Shown piece by piece: positions 1 to 10,847 of a stretch of 64,000 bases of DNA. Source of the DNA: Acanthochromis polyacanthus (taxonomy: Eukaryota > Chordata > Actinopteri > Pomacentridae); NCBI RefSeq assembly GCF_021347895.1, contig NC_067123.1, forward strand, positions 36,381,571 through 36,445,570, given 5' to 3'. The notes beneath the pieces were generated by a model. It did no database searches, had not been told where the DNA came from, and saw nothing but the letters and a program-made list of their open reading frames with translations. Numbering within the stretch: position 1 is the first letter of the stretch; each line of letters opens with the position of its first letter. The position numbers and the translations under genes were made by a program.

Positions 1-117
1 TTAATCTGCTGCTTAGTTTACTATTGTAGTTGCCAGTCCATTTAATAAACATGTTGATTACAAAAAAATGTGTGTGTCCTGTTTACATCCAATAATTCCT
101 GCTTATTTTCTTTAAAC

Positions 118-510
118 CAGCGATGTCAAACTCATCTTAGTTCAGGGGACACATTCAGCCGAATTTGATCTCCAGTGGGCCAGACCAGCAAAATCAGAGC
201 ATGATACCCTATAATATATAATAACTCAAAATTTTCCCTTTTATTTTAGTGCAGAAAAGTACTTTCTGAAAATGTTCAGATTTAATGAACTGTCTTTTTA
301 CAAAACATTATGAGCAAACTTAAATTTGTTCAAAAAATAAGTCATTTCAACAATATTATGCTTCAGTTTGTCATTTACACATTACAACTTACAGATCACA
401 GACTACCTACAAAGGCACTAAACATTTAGTCACTTTTTTGAAACGGGTATCTGGAGATGAAAGATACAGTATTTTACTTTCTGATCAAAATGATAAAAGT
501 CACCAAAAAC
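118..510 (+). mobile_element. hAT-type DNA transposon, left-end fragment
   Basis: The left end reads CAGCGATGTCAAACTCATC, a variant of the CAGGGGTGTCAAACTCA terminus of hAT elements, followed by the subterminal motif CACATTCAGCCGAATTTGATC. The same left end and the downstream block (TATTTTACTTTCTGATCAAA) recur in the more complete copy at 60354-61290. No matching right terminus is visible here, so the copy is truncated or its interior has been replaced by the tandem repeat that follows. No transposase reading frame remains. Confidence 0.65.
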
Positions 511-870
511 AGGAAAAAGTTGCAAACAGCGTTGAATGCGTCCGTTATGGTCAGCAAATCGAAGCATGTCCACCAGGTGGCGCTGCAACAGAGTGTATTT
601 CGACCAATGGATGTGTTGAGGGCCAGACTCACATTTGTAAAGTTTCACGCAAATGGGAGCCTTTACAGGCCATTTATGCAGCACGTCCTGTCCATCCACC
701 AGGTGGCGCTATCATTATGACTGTATATTGGTCTGTGGAAGTCATCAGGGCCAGAGTCTGATCACACATGTAAAGTTTGAAGCAGATTGGAGTATGTACA
801 GACTAGTCATATGTCACTTCCTGTCCATCCACCAGGTGCCGCTATCATTACGACTGTATTTACTAATTAA
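500..870. repeat. Tandem repeat (~130 bp period) with CTCF-like motifs
   Basis: About three diverged units share 'GTCCATCCACCAGGTGGCGCTATCAT'-type blocks (broken here: GTCCATCCACC / AGGTGGCGCTATCAT) and an 'AAGTTTCACGCAAATGG'-like block. The 14-mer CCACCAGGTGGCGC occurs at 570-583 and 696-709, and a one-base variant at 829-842, spacings of 126 and 133 bp. This 14-mer fits the CTCF core consensus CCASYAGRKGGCRS at every position. The short reading frames here are incidental. Confidence 0.6.
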
Positions 871-899
871 AAATACATCAATACTTGTGTAATGACTCC

Positions 900-3480
900 A
901 CATATGTGCTGCCTTTTAGCTAAATGTTGTTCCAAGTGGCTAGTTTCTGTGTTTCCTTCAGTCAGTTTCATTACGGAGCCTTAATATGAACCTAAATGCT
1001 TTTCTACCGGCAGACAGCTGAGCTATTGTGATAATTTAAGTTTCAACAGTGAAACAAATCTAGTAACAAACACGTCTTTGTAGTGAATGTGCAGCAGGAT
1101 GACTCAGTAACTCATTTAAAATCCTCAGCCAACTGCTTCTCTTTATGTCCAGTGTAGTTGTTGTGTTTGTGCAGCAGATGTCAGCATAACAGGAGCTATA
1201 AGGAGAGTGTGTTGAAGATGTGACTTCCCAGAGGTGCTGATGAAGTTTCTCCTCAGTGGATGTAAATGTCTCTCTTCTACAGAGCAAACAGTGAGCTGAG
1301 CGTTGGACTGAAGCAGGGCTACAGAGAACATGACATATGTTCATGCCAAGTGTAGTAAAGTCAAAATGCAGAAGAAAAGGAGGTAAAAGCAGTAAAACTC
1401 CTCCCTACATGTTGAACTCTTGTTCCAGATGTCTGTAACTTTATTCATGTGTAAAGCTGAAGGAGGAAAACAAACCTGAAAACCAGAAGCAGTCCAGAAT
1501 AATGTTGGTGTTTGTGTCTGAACTAAATCCAACCAGTTCAGCTGATCAGACGTCTGAGAGTTTGTTAGTGAATTCAAGTGGTAGAAACTAGTAAATACAA
1601 AATAATTCCCTGTTGTGGTCTTTGTTCTTTCCTATTTTACTTAATTTAAAACCAACTTTTTTCTGGTTTCAAGGTTAAAAGCATTTTAAAATGATCATCT
1701 TTTGTTTCCATCAGCTGTAACTTCTCAAACCATCCAAACCTGATTTACTGTTTCCATTCATTTTCTCTGGGATACAAACCTATAAAGCAACAATAGAACC
1801 TTTTTGTGTGTCTGTGTGCAGTTGTCATAAATAATTTGCTCTCTAGAGAGCCCTGCAGCACATCTTGGCCCCAGAGGCTGTGATAGCTGAACTAGTTTTG
1901 GTGTTATGTAACGTGTCCTGACAGATTTGCATTTGTAATGAGGTTTGGTTGAGTTTTTAACTATAATGTTTGGGGGTAAAGACGATGTTTTAAATCCATC
2001 CTCGCTTCTCCTTTCTTAGTATCCATGAGGCACTGAGTTGAAACTCTAATCTGGGTTTTCTAATTGTGATTTAAAAGATTGTCTGCTTCTTTGTGCTTAC
2101 ATGTTCGACTGCAGGTTTCCAGAAACTGTAGTCTCTTGTCTTGTGGTTTATGAGTTCTATAAATATCCCTGAGCCTCGTCACAGTAGCGTTACAGTAAGA
2201 CTTGTAATAATGGACTTTATCTGCCTACATGGGTGGTGTCCAAATGAACCGAGGGCCTGTTTCAGCATTGAGCTATTCTAGATTTTACAGATGAACTGTT
2301 GTGGTCGGTGCAAATGAGTTTAGTAATTACAGAGATACAGCAGTATGGCTGGGAAACGCAGCTGAGGCATCACAACATAACTGCAACTTAACATTAAAAT
2401 AGTAGCCTTCCATTTTCTTCTTCCAAAGTAACAAGAGATTTATTATATTTATCGTCACAAATAGTTAAACTGTGAAAATAAAAATAACAAATAAATGGTA
2501 ATAAATGCAAAGGTTGCAATAAATTACTTATGTTTAAAATATTATTTTCACATCTGTATAATAAATAACATTAAAATCCAATTTGCATCATTTCTTTTCT
2601 CCCTCTTCAAATTTTGTGGTGAGGTAAATAGAATTTGTTTCTTATTGAGGTCACCTCAATAAGAGGTGGTTGTAATTTGAGTACTGAGCAAGTGCTTCAG
2701 TGTTTTGCCCTCAATATGGACTATAATAACTGCATTTTGTGTTTAAAAATCAAATTTAATTTAGCAAGGCAGCTGTTTGAATTAAGAGTTTTGCATAATA
2801 AATGTCTTCTGACTGACAGTTTATAATAATAATAAGAATGACAATAAAACAAGGGTTTACAAAGTGCTTTGAAGGCAATATAGCTATTAGGATAAAGTTA
2901 AAACAAGATGAAAACAGACAAAAAAATGCTAAATGTCCGTATTAGTCTAGTCACCATTATTATAGCCTCCGACCCACAGCATTTACCAACAAATTAATGT
3001 TGCTAATTCACCTAACAAGAGGCAGTATTTCATTGCAAATCAAATTAAATAAATGTTATATAGCACGCTTAAAATAAGTGCTGTACATGGTGTCAGACAG
3101 ACAGCAGGAAAATGATGTACAAAACATCAAGACAGCACAAATTAGTAAAATTAAACAGTAAAATAAAAATACTAGCAATAAAAAATCTACTTCAGTGTTA
3201 TATGTTATGTAAATTTGCCCGAATAAGTTAAATATTGTAGGCTGGATCCTCCAATATTACAGAAAATACACATTAAATGTCAAGGTTGAGACCCTCACAT
3301 ACTCAAATAAATATTCAAAATTTCTCCTTGAAGGGATCTTATTTTGTCTGTGCAGTGTATGTCAAATAAAACAAGTGATATCAGTGATAATGTAGAGTCC
3401 CTATCAAGCATATAGCAGTACGAATACAGAGAAATATAAATCCGCAGTGGAGCGAAGGACGTCTTGCCCTCAGCAGTCTG
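900..3480. other. Intergenic DNA, no gene recognised
   Basis: AT-rich sequence with no long reading frame and no convincing exon on either strand. Fragments near 2825-2870 and 3040-3190 (AATAATAATAAG followed by a 'TTTACAAAGTGCTTTG' block, and 'TATAGCACGCTTAAAATAAG') resemble common short interspersed repeat tails, related to the one after bcan exon 6 at 33665. Confidence 0.5.
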
Positions 3481-3499
3481 CATTCCGCTCATAAATCAA

Positions 3500-3636
3500 T
3501 CTCCGATCTGGACTGGATTTGGCCACTGCGCATGCGTGGACCCGGGTGTGGCCCTCCTGTCCGGCAGGTGGCGCTGCCTGTGTGTTAGTGTTGATGTAAG
3601 CGCCGCTGCTACATGTGACATTGACATCAACAGAGG
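3500..3636 (+). promoter_or_regulatory. mrpl24: mrpl24 promoter and non-coding exon 1
   Basis: A GC-rich, TATA-less segment. TGCGCATGCGTG at 3527-3538 matches the NRF-1 consensus YGCGCAYGCGCR except at the eleventh base. NRF-1 is a known activator of nuclear genes for mitochondrial ribosome parts, which fits. CCGGCAGGTGGCGC at 3561-3574 is a CTCF-like core with one mismatch. Non-coding exon 1 ends at 3636 with donor GAGG|GTAAGC; its acceptor partner is GCAG at 3855-3858, four bases before the start codon. The transcription start itself cannot be placed from sequence. Confidence 0.7.
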
Positions 3637-3862
3637 GTAAGCGCTTTTCTGCACGTCTCTGACTCAGTTTTATTTAATACTCACGCCTTTAAAAGTTTTA
3701 TTGAAAACATAAGTAGCAGTTTAATGTGAGGTTTCTGTGTATTTATATAGAGCTGTTTAACGGCGCTAAGCTAACGGTCTCCGTAAGCTAGCGTTAGCCT
3801 AGCTTGTGTTTCTGCTGTACCAGAAACTGACTAGCTTTGGTTCTTCTGTTCCCCGCAGCACG

Positions 3863-6800
3863 ATGAGGCTGACCGCCCTCCTGTCCATGGCAGCCAGGGT
3901 CATTGTGCCCAAAGACTACCGTTACGGCACAAACAGGCCGTGGACGGCGGCTGCTAAGAGGCTGAATCCTCCGGGGAAGAAGAGGAGAAAGGTGTTTGTG
4001 GAGCCGTTAGAGGCGGAGGACTGGTCTGTGCTCAGAGGAGACCTGGTGAGACAGTTTTCAACTCTCCACAAGCAGCCTCTAAATAGTTCACCTGTTTTCA
4101 TGCTGGTCATTTAAATAACACAGCATGCAGACATTTTTACAGAGAGATTGAGGGATTTTATCAAGTAAAAGGTTTTGCTCATGGGTCAAACAGTAAGTCT
4201 CTTGTAAGATTCACCGCAGTAATGTTCTGACTTTTAATTTTCTTTTCTTCATATTATATTGCCTTAGAAAGTCAAATCAAGTCAAACTTATTGGAATACC
4301 ATATATTAATGTAGAAGCCAACAGAATATTTTAGTGTCATTTTGAGATAGCCTGCCGTTCTGTAATAGTTTAATAGGATGATTTCACACATGGGATGCAT
4401 AACATTGCTGGCTTCATCTGTTAAAGTGATGGTGATTCAGACGTTGGTTACTTTTACATTACTGTTTGTCACAGCTTCATTCAAACATACCCACAGCAGA
4501 TTGATAATTGTTATTGATGTGAGATTTGACAGTAGATCAAATGACACCAAGCATAATGATGCACTAATAAACAGAAGACTGAACTTCACTCCGCTATGTT
4601 ACAAATGATTTAACTGCTTCTCATAAATTGTGACTCTATGACAGTTCACCTGTCTGAAGTGAAGAAAACTTACTGTTAGATCCTGATGTCAGGGATCATT
4701 TGTGATTGTTAGTGATTAATTTAAATTACCAATGCTGTTTTTCCATGTGCGTAAATGCCAGCAGCTCTCCTGCTTTGGAGAAGCTTATCTGGATCCTGCT
4801 GCTGTCTGATGCTGCAAGTATGTCAAAATATATTTTAAAGACTCCCACAAGCAGTAACTAACTGAACTGCTCCTTTTAACATTATTAAAAACCCAAACTG
4901 CATTCAGTATTGGTGAGTCTCGTCAATCTGGCCTGTTGCAGTCTGTTTTCATCACAGGGTGTTTTTGTGTGTGGATATTTCAGTTCGTGAAAGATGTGAA
5001 ATTGTTGAGCAAAGTGAAGGAAAAATGTGCTTTATGATTTAGCGAAATATGTTTTCTGCCTTCTGTGTGATGTTTATGAAGTAATATTTGTGTTGAAATG
5101 TGGAAAAGCTCTTCCTCAAATCGTTTTACACAAGTCAGAATACAATGTTAATATAAGATTTCTGCTATGTCAAAAGTGATGCGACGTCTCACTTAGTGGA
5201 AATTAGCAGCATGGCTTTTATAAGAAAGTAGCCAAGAAGTGCATTCAGACACGACACTGACACATTCACATACCATCAGAGCAACTGAAAGAACATTCAC
5301 AAAAAATCAACCAAAAATTTCTCTAGATTTTGGTTGAATTTTTTTTGTGAATGTTCATAAGAAACATTTTTAACATTTCTTTTTTTTTCCTCAAAAAAAT
5401 GTTCAAAGATTTCCCAAACATGTTGAAAATGTGGACATCACAAGTTTCAATGTGAAATTTATTTTTGTTCCACATTTTCAAACTTTAACCCCTTAAGCTT
5501 CAGTGTACCGCCGGCGGTACACCTACTAATTTGCATAGGAATTTCAAGAATGTCCCACGGCTGCAAACACGATTATACAAACACTATACGCCGATGGAAA
5601 GCTTAGATTCTCATGAATCCGCCGGTATAAACCACTTTCAGATGCGATTACCACAGCGGGTAATATAAACACATTTGTCTGACAAAAACGAATATTCGTC
5701 CATCCGTTCTCTATACACGGCTTCAACGCACACAGCGCGACTCACATTTCCAGGTTTATTATTACACACAAAAAAAAAGATTCCACAAAAAACGGCCATA
5801 ATCCAACCTTTTACATCCAGATGACACAAGCCAGTAAACTATTTTATCCAAAACATGTCCTGAAGTCGGTATAAAATCCCCGAATCGGTCATTTTCAAGG
5901 AAATGCACCTCGCGATGCCCGTCCAATATTCCCTGTATTTTTCGTAATTTTTTTTATTTAAAAATAGAATATTAACGATTTTTTTGTACTGAAAACGGCT
6001 GGAATTGACTGAAGCTTAAAGGGTTAAAACGGTTCAATTTTGACCCACAGGACAAGACGAGGGTTAAATACATCAGCACTGGGAGTAACTGATCCAGCTA
6101 ACACTGAATTATTCTTGTATAAGTATGTTTTAAATGCTTATTCAACTGTAACAGGTGATACAGCGGATGTTTGTAACATTCTGGTGTTTCCACAACTATT
6201 CTATGGTGGAAGTTCATATACATTTGTTTTTGTTCAAGGGCTGCTACAAGACAATTCAGTGACTGTATCTGTGGAATTTTGCCCAAACCTGGTTTAATAA
6301 ATTTAGAGTTAACTGTCTGTGTTGAATCTGTTTTTCAGGTTGAGATTCTTGCTGGGAAGGACAAAGGGAAGCAGGGAAAAGTGATGCAAGTCTTCAGACA
6401 CAGAAACTGGGTTATCCTGGAGGGACTGAACACAGTAAGAAGTCATTTGTTGCTCAGAGACAACTGAATAGAAGTGTTTCCTAATTGAATAGTTAGTTCT
6501 GTACATCTCCTATTATTTTTTATCACATTATCTAATAAAAGAGGATTATAAACCATTTCACCTAAACTCTTCAGATAGATGACATTGCCTGTCTTCTGGG
6601 TCAATATATAACTGAGGAACTTTGAATTCAATGGGATATATCGCAAACATTTTCATTAAAAGTACAATAACTAATCTTTTTGTGTTCATTATGATCATGT
6701 CTACAAATTCCCTAATTATTTATTATGGAAACAATCATGTATTAATATAAAAAAATGACTGGATATCACTGAAATGTCAACTAAAGGCTTTCTGAGTTAT

Positions 6801-9383
6801 TTAATTTAAAGTAGTGTGTGGATTTATGGGATGTCAACAGCCATATCAAAATGCCATGTGGTGTTTGTTTATAGACTGTCATGTTGATTTAAGGCCTGAA
6901 AACAGCAAAAATGTCAACTATGATACCTGTCTACTATGTTACAAAAAGTCCTGCAATCATATATTGACCTTTTTCATTTCAAGTCAGCAGATCCATTTTG
7001 ATGATTTTGTAGCTGTGTAAAATGCCCTGTCTTTGCTCTTTAGCTCCACCAGATGGAGCCAGATGTCTGGGATCAGGGTGTTGAAGGTCCAACTGCCAAC
7101 AAAGTGCACCAAATAAAGCTTTTAGCCATAATCAGTTTGGTTTCTGGTCCTGTTTAGCGTCATTATTTGAAGAGTAGCAGTAAAGACACAGTAAATATTG
7201 AAGAGGGAGCAGGAGACCGACATGCAGTAATGTAATGGAGATACTGCTCGACAGCGTCCATGTGCTCTGCGTCCTAACTACTTTACCATCAAGTCGCCTC
7301 GGTTGTTGTGCCTTTTAAGTTGGTAAACTGTGAGCTCTTGTTTTTGTCTTAGCACCACAGGTATGTTGGAAAAACTCCAGGTTACCGTGGGACCTACATT
7401 GCCAGTGAGGCTCCAATTCTTCTCCAGGATATCGCCCTCATTGACCCCTCAGACAGGTACAGTAAGCTAATGCACAATATTGGATTTAAACTGTGACTTT
7501 GCCCTTGCACAACCATGTCAGGACATTAAAATCATCAAATGAGTTGTGCTTTTAATTAGATAGTCCTGTATTTGTGTTAACCCTCCTGTTGTCTTAGTTT
7601 ACGAGCACCAAAAAATATTGTTTCCTCGTCTGAAAAAATTCCAAAAATCAGCTAAAAATAATTCCACAACTTTCGGAAGATTTGCAAAACCTTCAGGAAG
7701 AAAATTCCAATAATTTCTTAAATCCCCCAAATTTGGCAAGAAGATTTTTGTAAATATTTTCAAAAAGTAGTAAAAAACTTCCAAAAAATCGTAAAAATAT
7801 CTAAAGTGTTTACACATATATCAGTAAAACTTCTAATATTTTCTTTAAGAACATTCACAAATGATTTTTTTTGTGAATGTTTTTAAACATTTTTAACATT
7901 TCTTTTTTCCACCAAAAAATTTTCAAAAATTTTCAAAAAATGTTGAAAATGTGGACATCACAAGATGTTTTTTTCCCCCACATCAAACTTTAAAACGGGT
8001 CAATTTTGACCCGCAGGACGACAGGAGGGTTAAATGTTGGGGTTTTGTGCAAAAGTTGTAACTCCAAGTGTTCTTATGCTAAGAGGGCCTAATAAATATA
8101 TACACTGTTGTTCAAAAATTTGGGGTCACCCAGACAATTTCATGTTTTCCATGAAAACTCACACTTTTATCCATGTGCTAACATAGCTGCACAAGTGTTT
8201 TCTAATCATCAATGAGCATTTCAGCACCATTAGCTAACACAATGTAGCATTAGAACACAGGAGTGATGGTTGCTGGAAATGTTCCTCTGTACCCCTGTGG
8301 ACATATTCCATTAAAAATGTCCAGTTAGAACAGTCATTTACCACTTTAACAATGTCTGCACTAGATTTCTGGTTATTTTTAATGTCATCTTCATTGGAAA
8401 AAAAATGATTTTCTTTCAAAAATAAAGACATTTCTAAGTGACACCAAACTTTGGAACGGTCGTGTTTTTCAGTTTCAGTTTTGATTTGATCTTCAATGAT
8501 TCAGCTAAATAGTATTTTTCGTAGTAATATTTTGTCCATTTTTATCTGTAATGCTTGTGTGCTGTAGTAAGTGGCATCCCTGCAATCTAATGCTGAAGGA
8601 TTTTGTGACAAATGAAGCAGATCTCTTAAACAGACCAATTAAATAATACTGACCTGCCTCTCAGGAAACCCACTGACATAGAGTGGAAGTTCACAGAGGA
8701 GGGTGAGAGGGTTCGTGTGTCGACGAGGACGGGTCGAATCATCCCTAAACCTGTTGTAGAGCGACGAGACGGCATCGTGCCTCAGCAGTGGAAAGGTAAG
8801 AGTAAGTGTGTGTGTTTTGACTGGAGGGAGATTGTTTTCAGTAACCGCTTTATTCCAGGTGTCGCTAACAGTCAGCACATTAAAAGCAGCTGTTGTATAT
8901 TTTTCCTGCCTTTGCAGACTTGGATACCAAAAATAGGTCTCTGTGATGCAGTTTGATTGTTTCACAGTGGATGAAATATTTCTTTCCAAAGTAGGAGACA
9001 CGCGAGGAGTGCAAACTTTTGCCAAAATGAACAACCCTCCAGTGACGTGATTCCTGTCCCTTACATTCTGTATCGACTCAAGTTCTTTTCACTAAAAACT
9101 ACAGAACATGTCCAACAAAGTTTTTAGTCATTTTTACTTCTAAAATCTTCTGCTTATTCAACATTTGTTTCAAATCTATCAATATTTTTGATGCAAATGC
9201 TGACATTTTGACCAAAACTTGTCCTGAACGCTGTTTTCCTTTACAGATGGCCCTAAAGATACCAGTCCTGAAGACGCTCTAGAAAAGACCTATGTACCAT
9301 CTCTGAAAACCCTGGAGGAGGAGGTCATGGAGAAACTAGGCATCCAGGAGAACAGGAGGCACCAGAGGTCCTACTGGTACTGA
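3863..9383 (+). CDS. mrpl24: Mitochondrial large ribosomal subunit protein uL24m (MRPL24)
   Basis: Nuclear-encoded protein of the mitochondrial 39S large subunit; acts in the matrix as an rRNA-binding assembly protein of the bacterial L24 type. Five coding exons: 3863-4045, 6339-6434, 7353-7456, 8665-8795 and 9247-9383. All introns are GT-AG, the phases join, and the total of 651 bases gives 216 aa, the length of the human protein. Residues 1-30 ([20 protein letters not shown]) form a basic, amphipathic presequence. Exon 2 begins the KOW motif ([18 protein letters not shown], residues 62-79), and the second half holds the family-typical [17 protein letters not shown] block and ends QRSYWY. 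The start was chosen because it directly follows the exon-2 acceptor and matches the family N-terminus. Introns carry MITEs but all exons are intact. Next gene downstream is bcan, same strand, about 10 kb away. Confidence 0.97.
5290..6067 (-). mobile_element. Family A piggyBac-like MITE, 5'-truncated, with nested insertion
   Basis: Begins inside the family's central hairpin (AGAACATTCAC...GTGAATGTTC) and continues through the block 'GTTGAAAATGTGGACATCAC' to the terminus GACGAGGG|TTAA at 6056-6067. The left half is missing. A second TTAA element interrupts it at 5485-6027. Located in mrpl24 intron between coding exons 1 and 2. Confidence 0.75.
5485..6027. mobile_element. Nested TTAA element (second piggyBac-like MITE family)
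   Basis: Flanked by TTAA on both sides (5485-5488 and 6024-6027). Terminal inverted repeats are CCCCTTAAGCTTCAGT on the left and ACTGAAGCTTAAAGGG on the right, differing at one position. A perfect 20-bp palindrome, GTGTACCGCCGGCGGTACAC, lies at 5503-5522 just inside the left end. No transposase; interior is non-coding. Removing the element and one TTAA restores the host element (ACTTTAAAACGG), matching the unoccupied copy at 7577-8033. Confidence 0.85.
6598..6969 (+). mobile_element. Family B MITE, internally deleted copy
   Basis: Left end GGGTCAATATATAACTG at 6598 and right end ATATATTGACC at about 6969 form inverted termini. It carries the family's blocks 'AATGACTGGATATCAC', 'CTTTCTGAGTTATTTAA', 'GCCATGTGGTGTTTG' and 'CTGAAAACAGCAAAAATGTC' but lacks the middle ~350 bp seen at 18044-18765. 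Superfamily not recognised; no clear target-site duplication. Confidence 0.65.
7577..8033 (-). mobile_element. Family A piggyBac-like MITE
   Basis: TTAA at 7577-7580, then CCCTCCTGTTGTC; right end GACGACAGGAGGG then TTAA at 8030-8033. The subterminal palindrome-like block 'CGGGTCAATTTTGACCCG' lies at the right. No coding capacity. Located in the mrpl24 intron before exon 4. This copy preserves the uninterrupted sequence that shows where the nested element of the 5.3-kb copy inserted. Confidence 0.85.
8101..8465. mobile_element. Tc1/mariner-like MITE (family C)
   Basis: Starts at a TA with CACTGTTGTTCAAAAATTTG and ends with 'GTGACACCAAACTTTGG' plus AACGGTCGTG, an imperfect inverted terminal repeat. 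The internal block 'GGGGTACAGAGGAACATTTC' (here in reverse complement) is shared with copies near 28163-28711 and 45186-45421. No transposase. Lies in the mrpl24 intron before exon 4. Confidence 0.7.
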
Positions 9384-9644
9384 AAGGAGAACCCAGAGAC
9401 ATTCAGGCTCCCTGTTGAGCTGCTGTCCAGCTCTCACATGGACTCTGAACATGGCCTGTTCTGGTGGGAGTCGAGCTGAAGGTCGAAGAACTGTGAGGAT
9501 GACAAGAGGAAGGCATATGGACTTTAGCAACAAGGAAAGTATCTGTAAACACTATGAGGATGTGAAATCAGACCTTCAATGTAACAGTTTCCTGAATCAT
9601 TCTGTGTTTATAAAGTTATCAGTTTGTTTCTTTGTAATATTATG

Positions 9645-9650
9645 AATAAA
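9645..9650 (+). terminator. mrpl24: mrpl24 polyadenylation signal AATAAA
   Basis: AATAAA 262 bases after the stop codon, followed within 20-30 bases by a GT-rich stretch (TGTTGAACTGGGTTTTTAG). It is the first such hexamer after the mrpl24 stop and defines a 3' UTR of about 280 bases. Confidence 0.75.
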
Positions 9651-10091
9651 TGTTGAACTGGGTTTTTAGTCTCTGTTTCAGTTGGTTAAGAACTGATCTG
9701 ACTCTCCACATGTAGGATTCAGGTATAAATCTCCCTGTTGCTGCTCATTTCAGACGACTATCTTTTCTCCTTCCGCTATCTACGTTTTCAAAATCCACTC
9801 CATGAAACGACAGACTGGTAACCTACCACTCTGAAAATGTAAAGTTTTGCAGAGGATTTAGATCATGCAGTGAGGCAGCGCTGCTATTTTTTCATTTTAT
9901 TTTTGGTGGATTATCTGGTGAAACGACTGTACTTGTCGTCTCGTGTGCAAATGTTCCATCATCATCACTGTTTTGAGGGGGCTCTATTGCTTTATCCTGG
10001 GTTTAGCACCTCCTTATACGAGAAGCAAGAGAGTGTTTGTTTTTTTTCCTGAATAGCAGAATGATCGTGAGGGTCAGCCAGACTATTATGT

Positions 10092-10170
10092 GGGTCGATA
10101 TATAATTGGAGGACTTTTTGTAACATAGTTGACATTTTTGCTGTTTTCAGGCCTTTCAGCCATGCAGCCT
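10092..10170 (-). mobile_element. Family B MITE end fragment
   Basis: GGGTCGATATATAATTGG followed by 'CATAGTTGACATTTTTGC' and TGTTTTCAGGCC matches the terminus of family B seen at 18044. The rest of the element is absent. Confidence 0.55.
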
Positions 10171-10552
10171 CCTCCACCTTAAAGAGACATAATTCAGTGT
10201 CTCATGCTTCACTGCGTTTCATTTCCAGTGCAAAATCTCTCTCACACCGCTCATATTCTTTATGAATTGCTTGGCTGGACATCACTAAGCATTTGCAGAC
10301 AACAAAACTGGAGTATGTTCATCTTTAAATCTCTGCTGTGCAAGCTCCCAGAATACCTCTGCACCCTTCTCACTTTCAGTCCTGCTCGTTACCATCTGTG
10401 CACCTCCAAGTGGTCGCTTTTAAATGTTCCCCGAACTCTAACAGACTTTGGCAAAACAGCGTTCTCCCATCATGCATCACGGTCATGAAATAATGTTCAA
10501 AAAACTCTTAAACCAGAGAAATTCATATCCATCAGTGAGTTCAAGAATATCA

Positions 10553-10735
10553 TAAAGGGCGCCCAGACAGTTCAGCTGGTTGAGCGGGCGACCCATAAAC
10601 AGGGCTATAGACCCCGACACAGCGGCCCGGGTTCGATTCCAGCTCACAGCCCTTCTCCCTACTTTCCTGTCTGCCTCTCAACTTAACCTGTCAAAAAAAA
10701 CAGCCAAATATATATATATATATATATATATAAAG
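10553..10735 (+). repeat. tRNA-derived SINE
   Basis: A tRNA-like head: A-box-like AGCTGGTTGAGCGG near 10575, and B box GGTTCGATTCC at 10630-10640. The tRNA-unrelated part ends in A-rich sequence and a (TA)n microsatellite at 10709-10730. tRNA pseudogene rather than gene: it has no cloverleaf of standard spacing and continues into a SINE body. Confidence 0.65.
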
Positions 10736-10779
10736 AATACAGTAAAGGAGAAATATCAGTGTTTCTCTAAACTGTTTAA

Positions 10780-10847
10780 TGCACAACATGGGTCAAGAGA
10801 TACCCGTTTTCCATTGAATACAGGTCACTTTTGACCCATGTTGTGCA
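10780..10847. repeat. Hairpin: 17-bp perfect inverted repeat
   Basis: TGCACAACATGGGTCAA at 10780-10796 and its exact reverse complement at 10831-10847, separated by 34 bases. The right arm is followed by CAAAGGGTTAA, so this may be the residue of another TTAA-type element. Confidence 0.6.
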
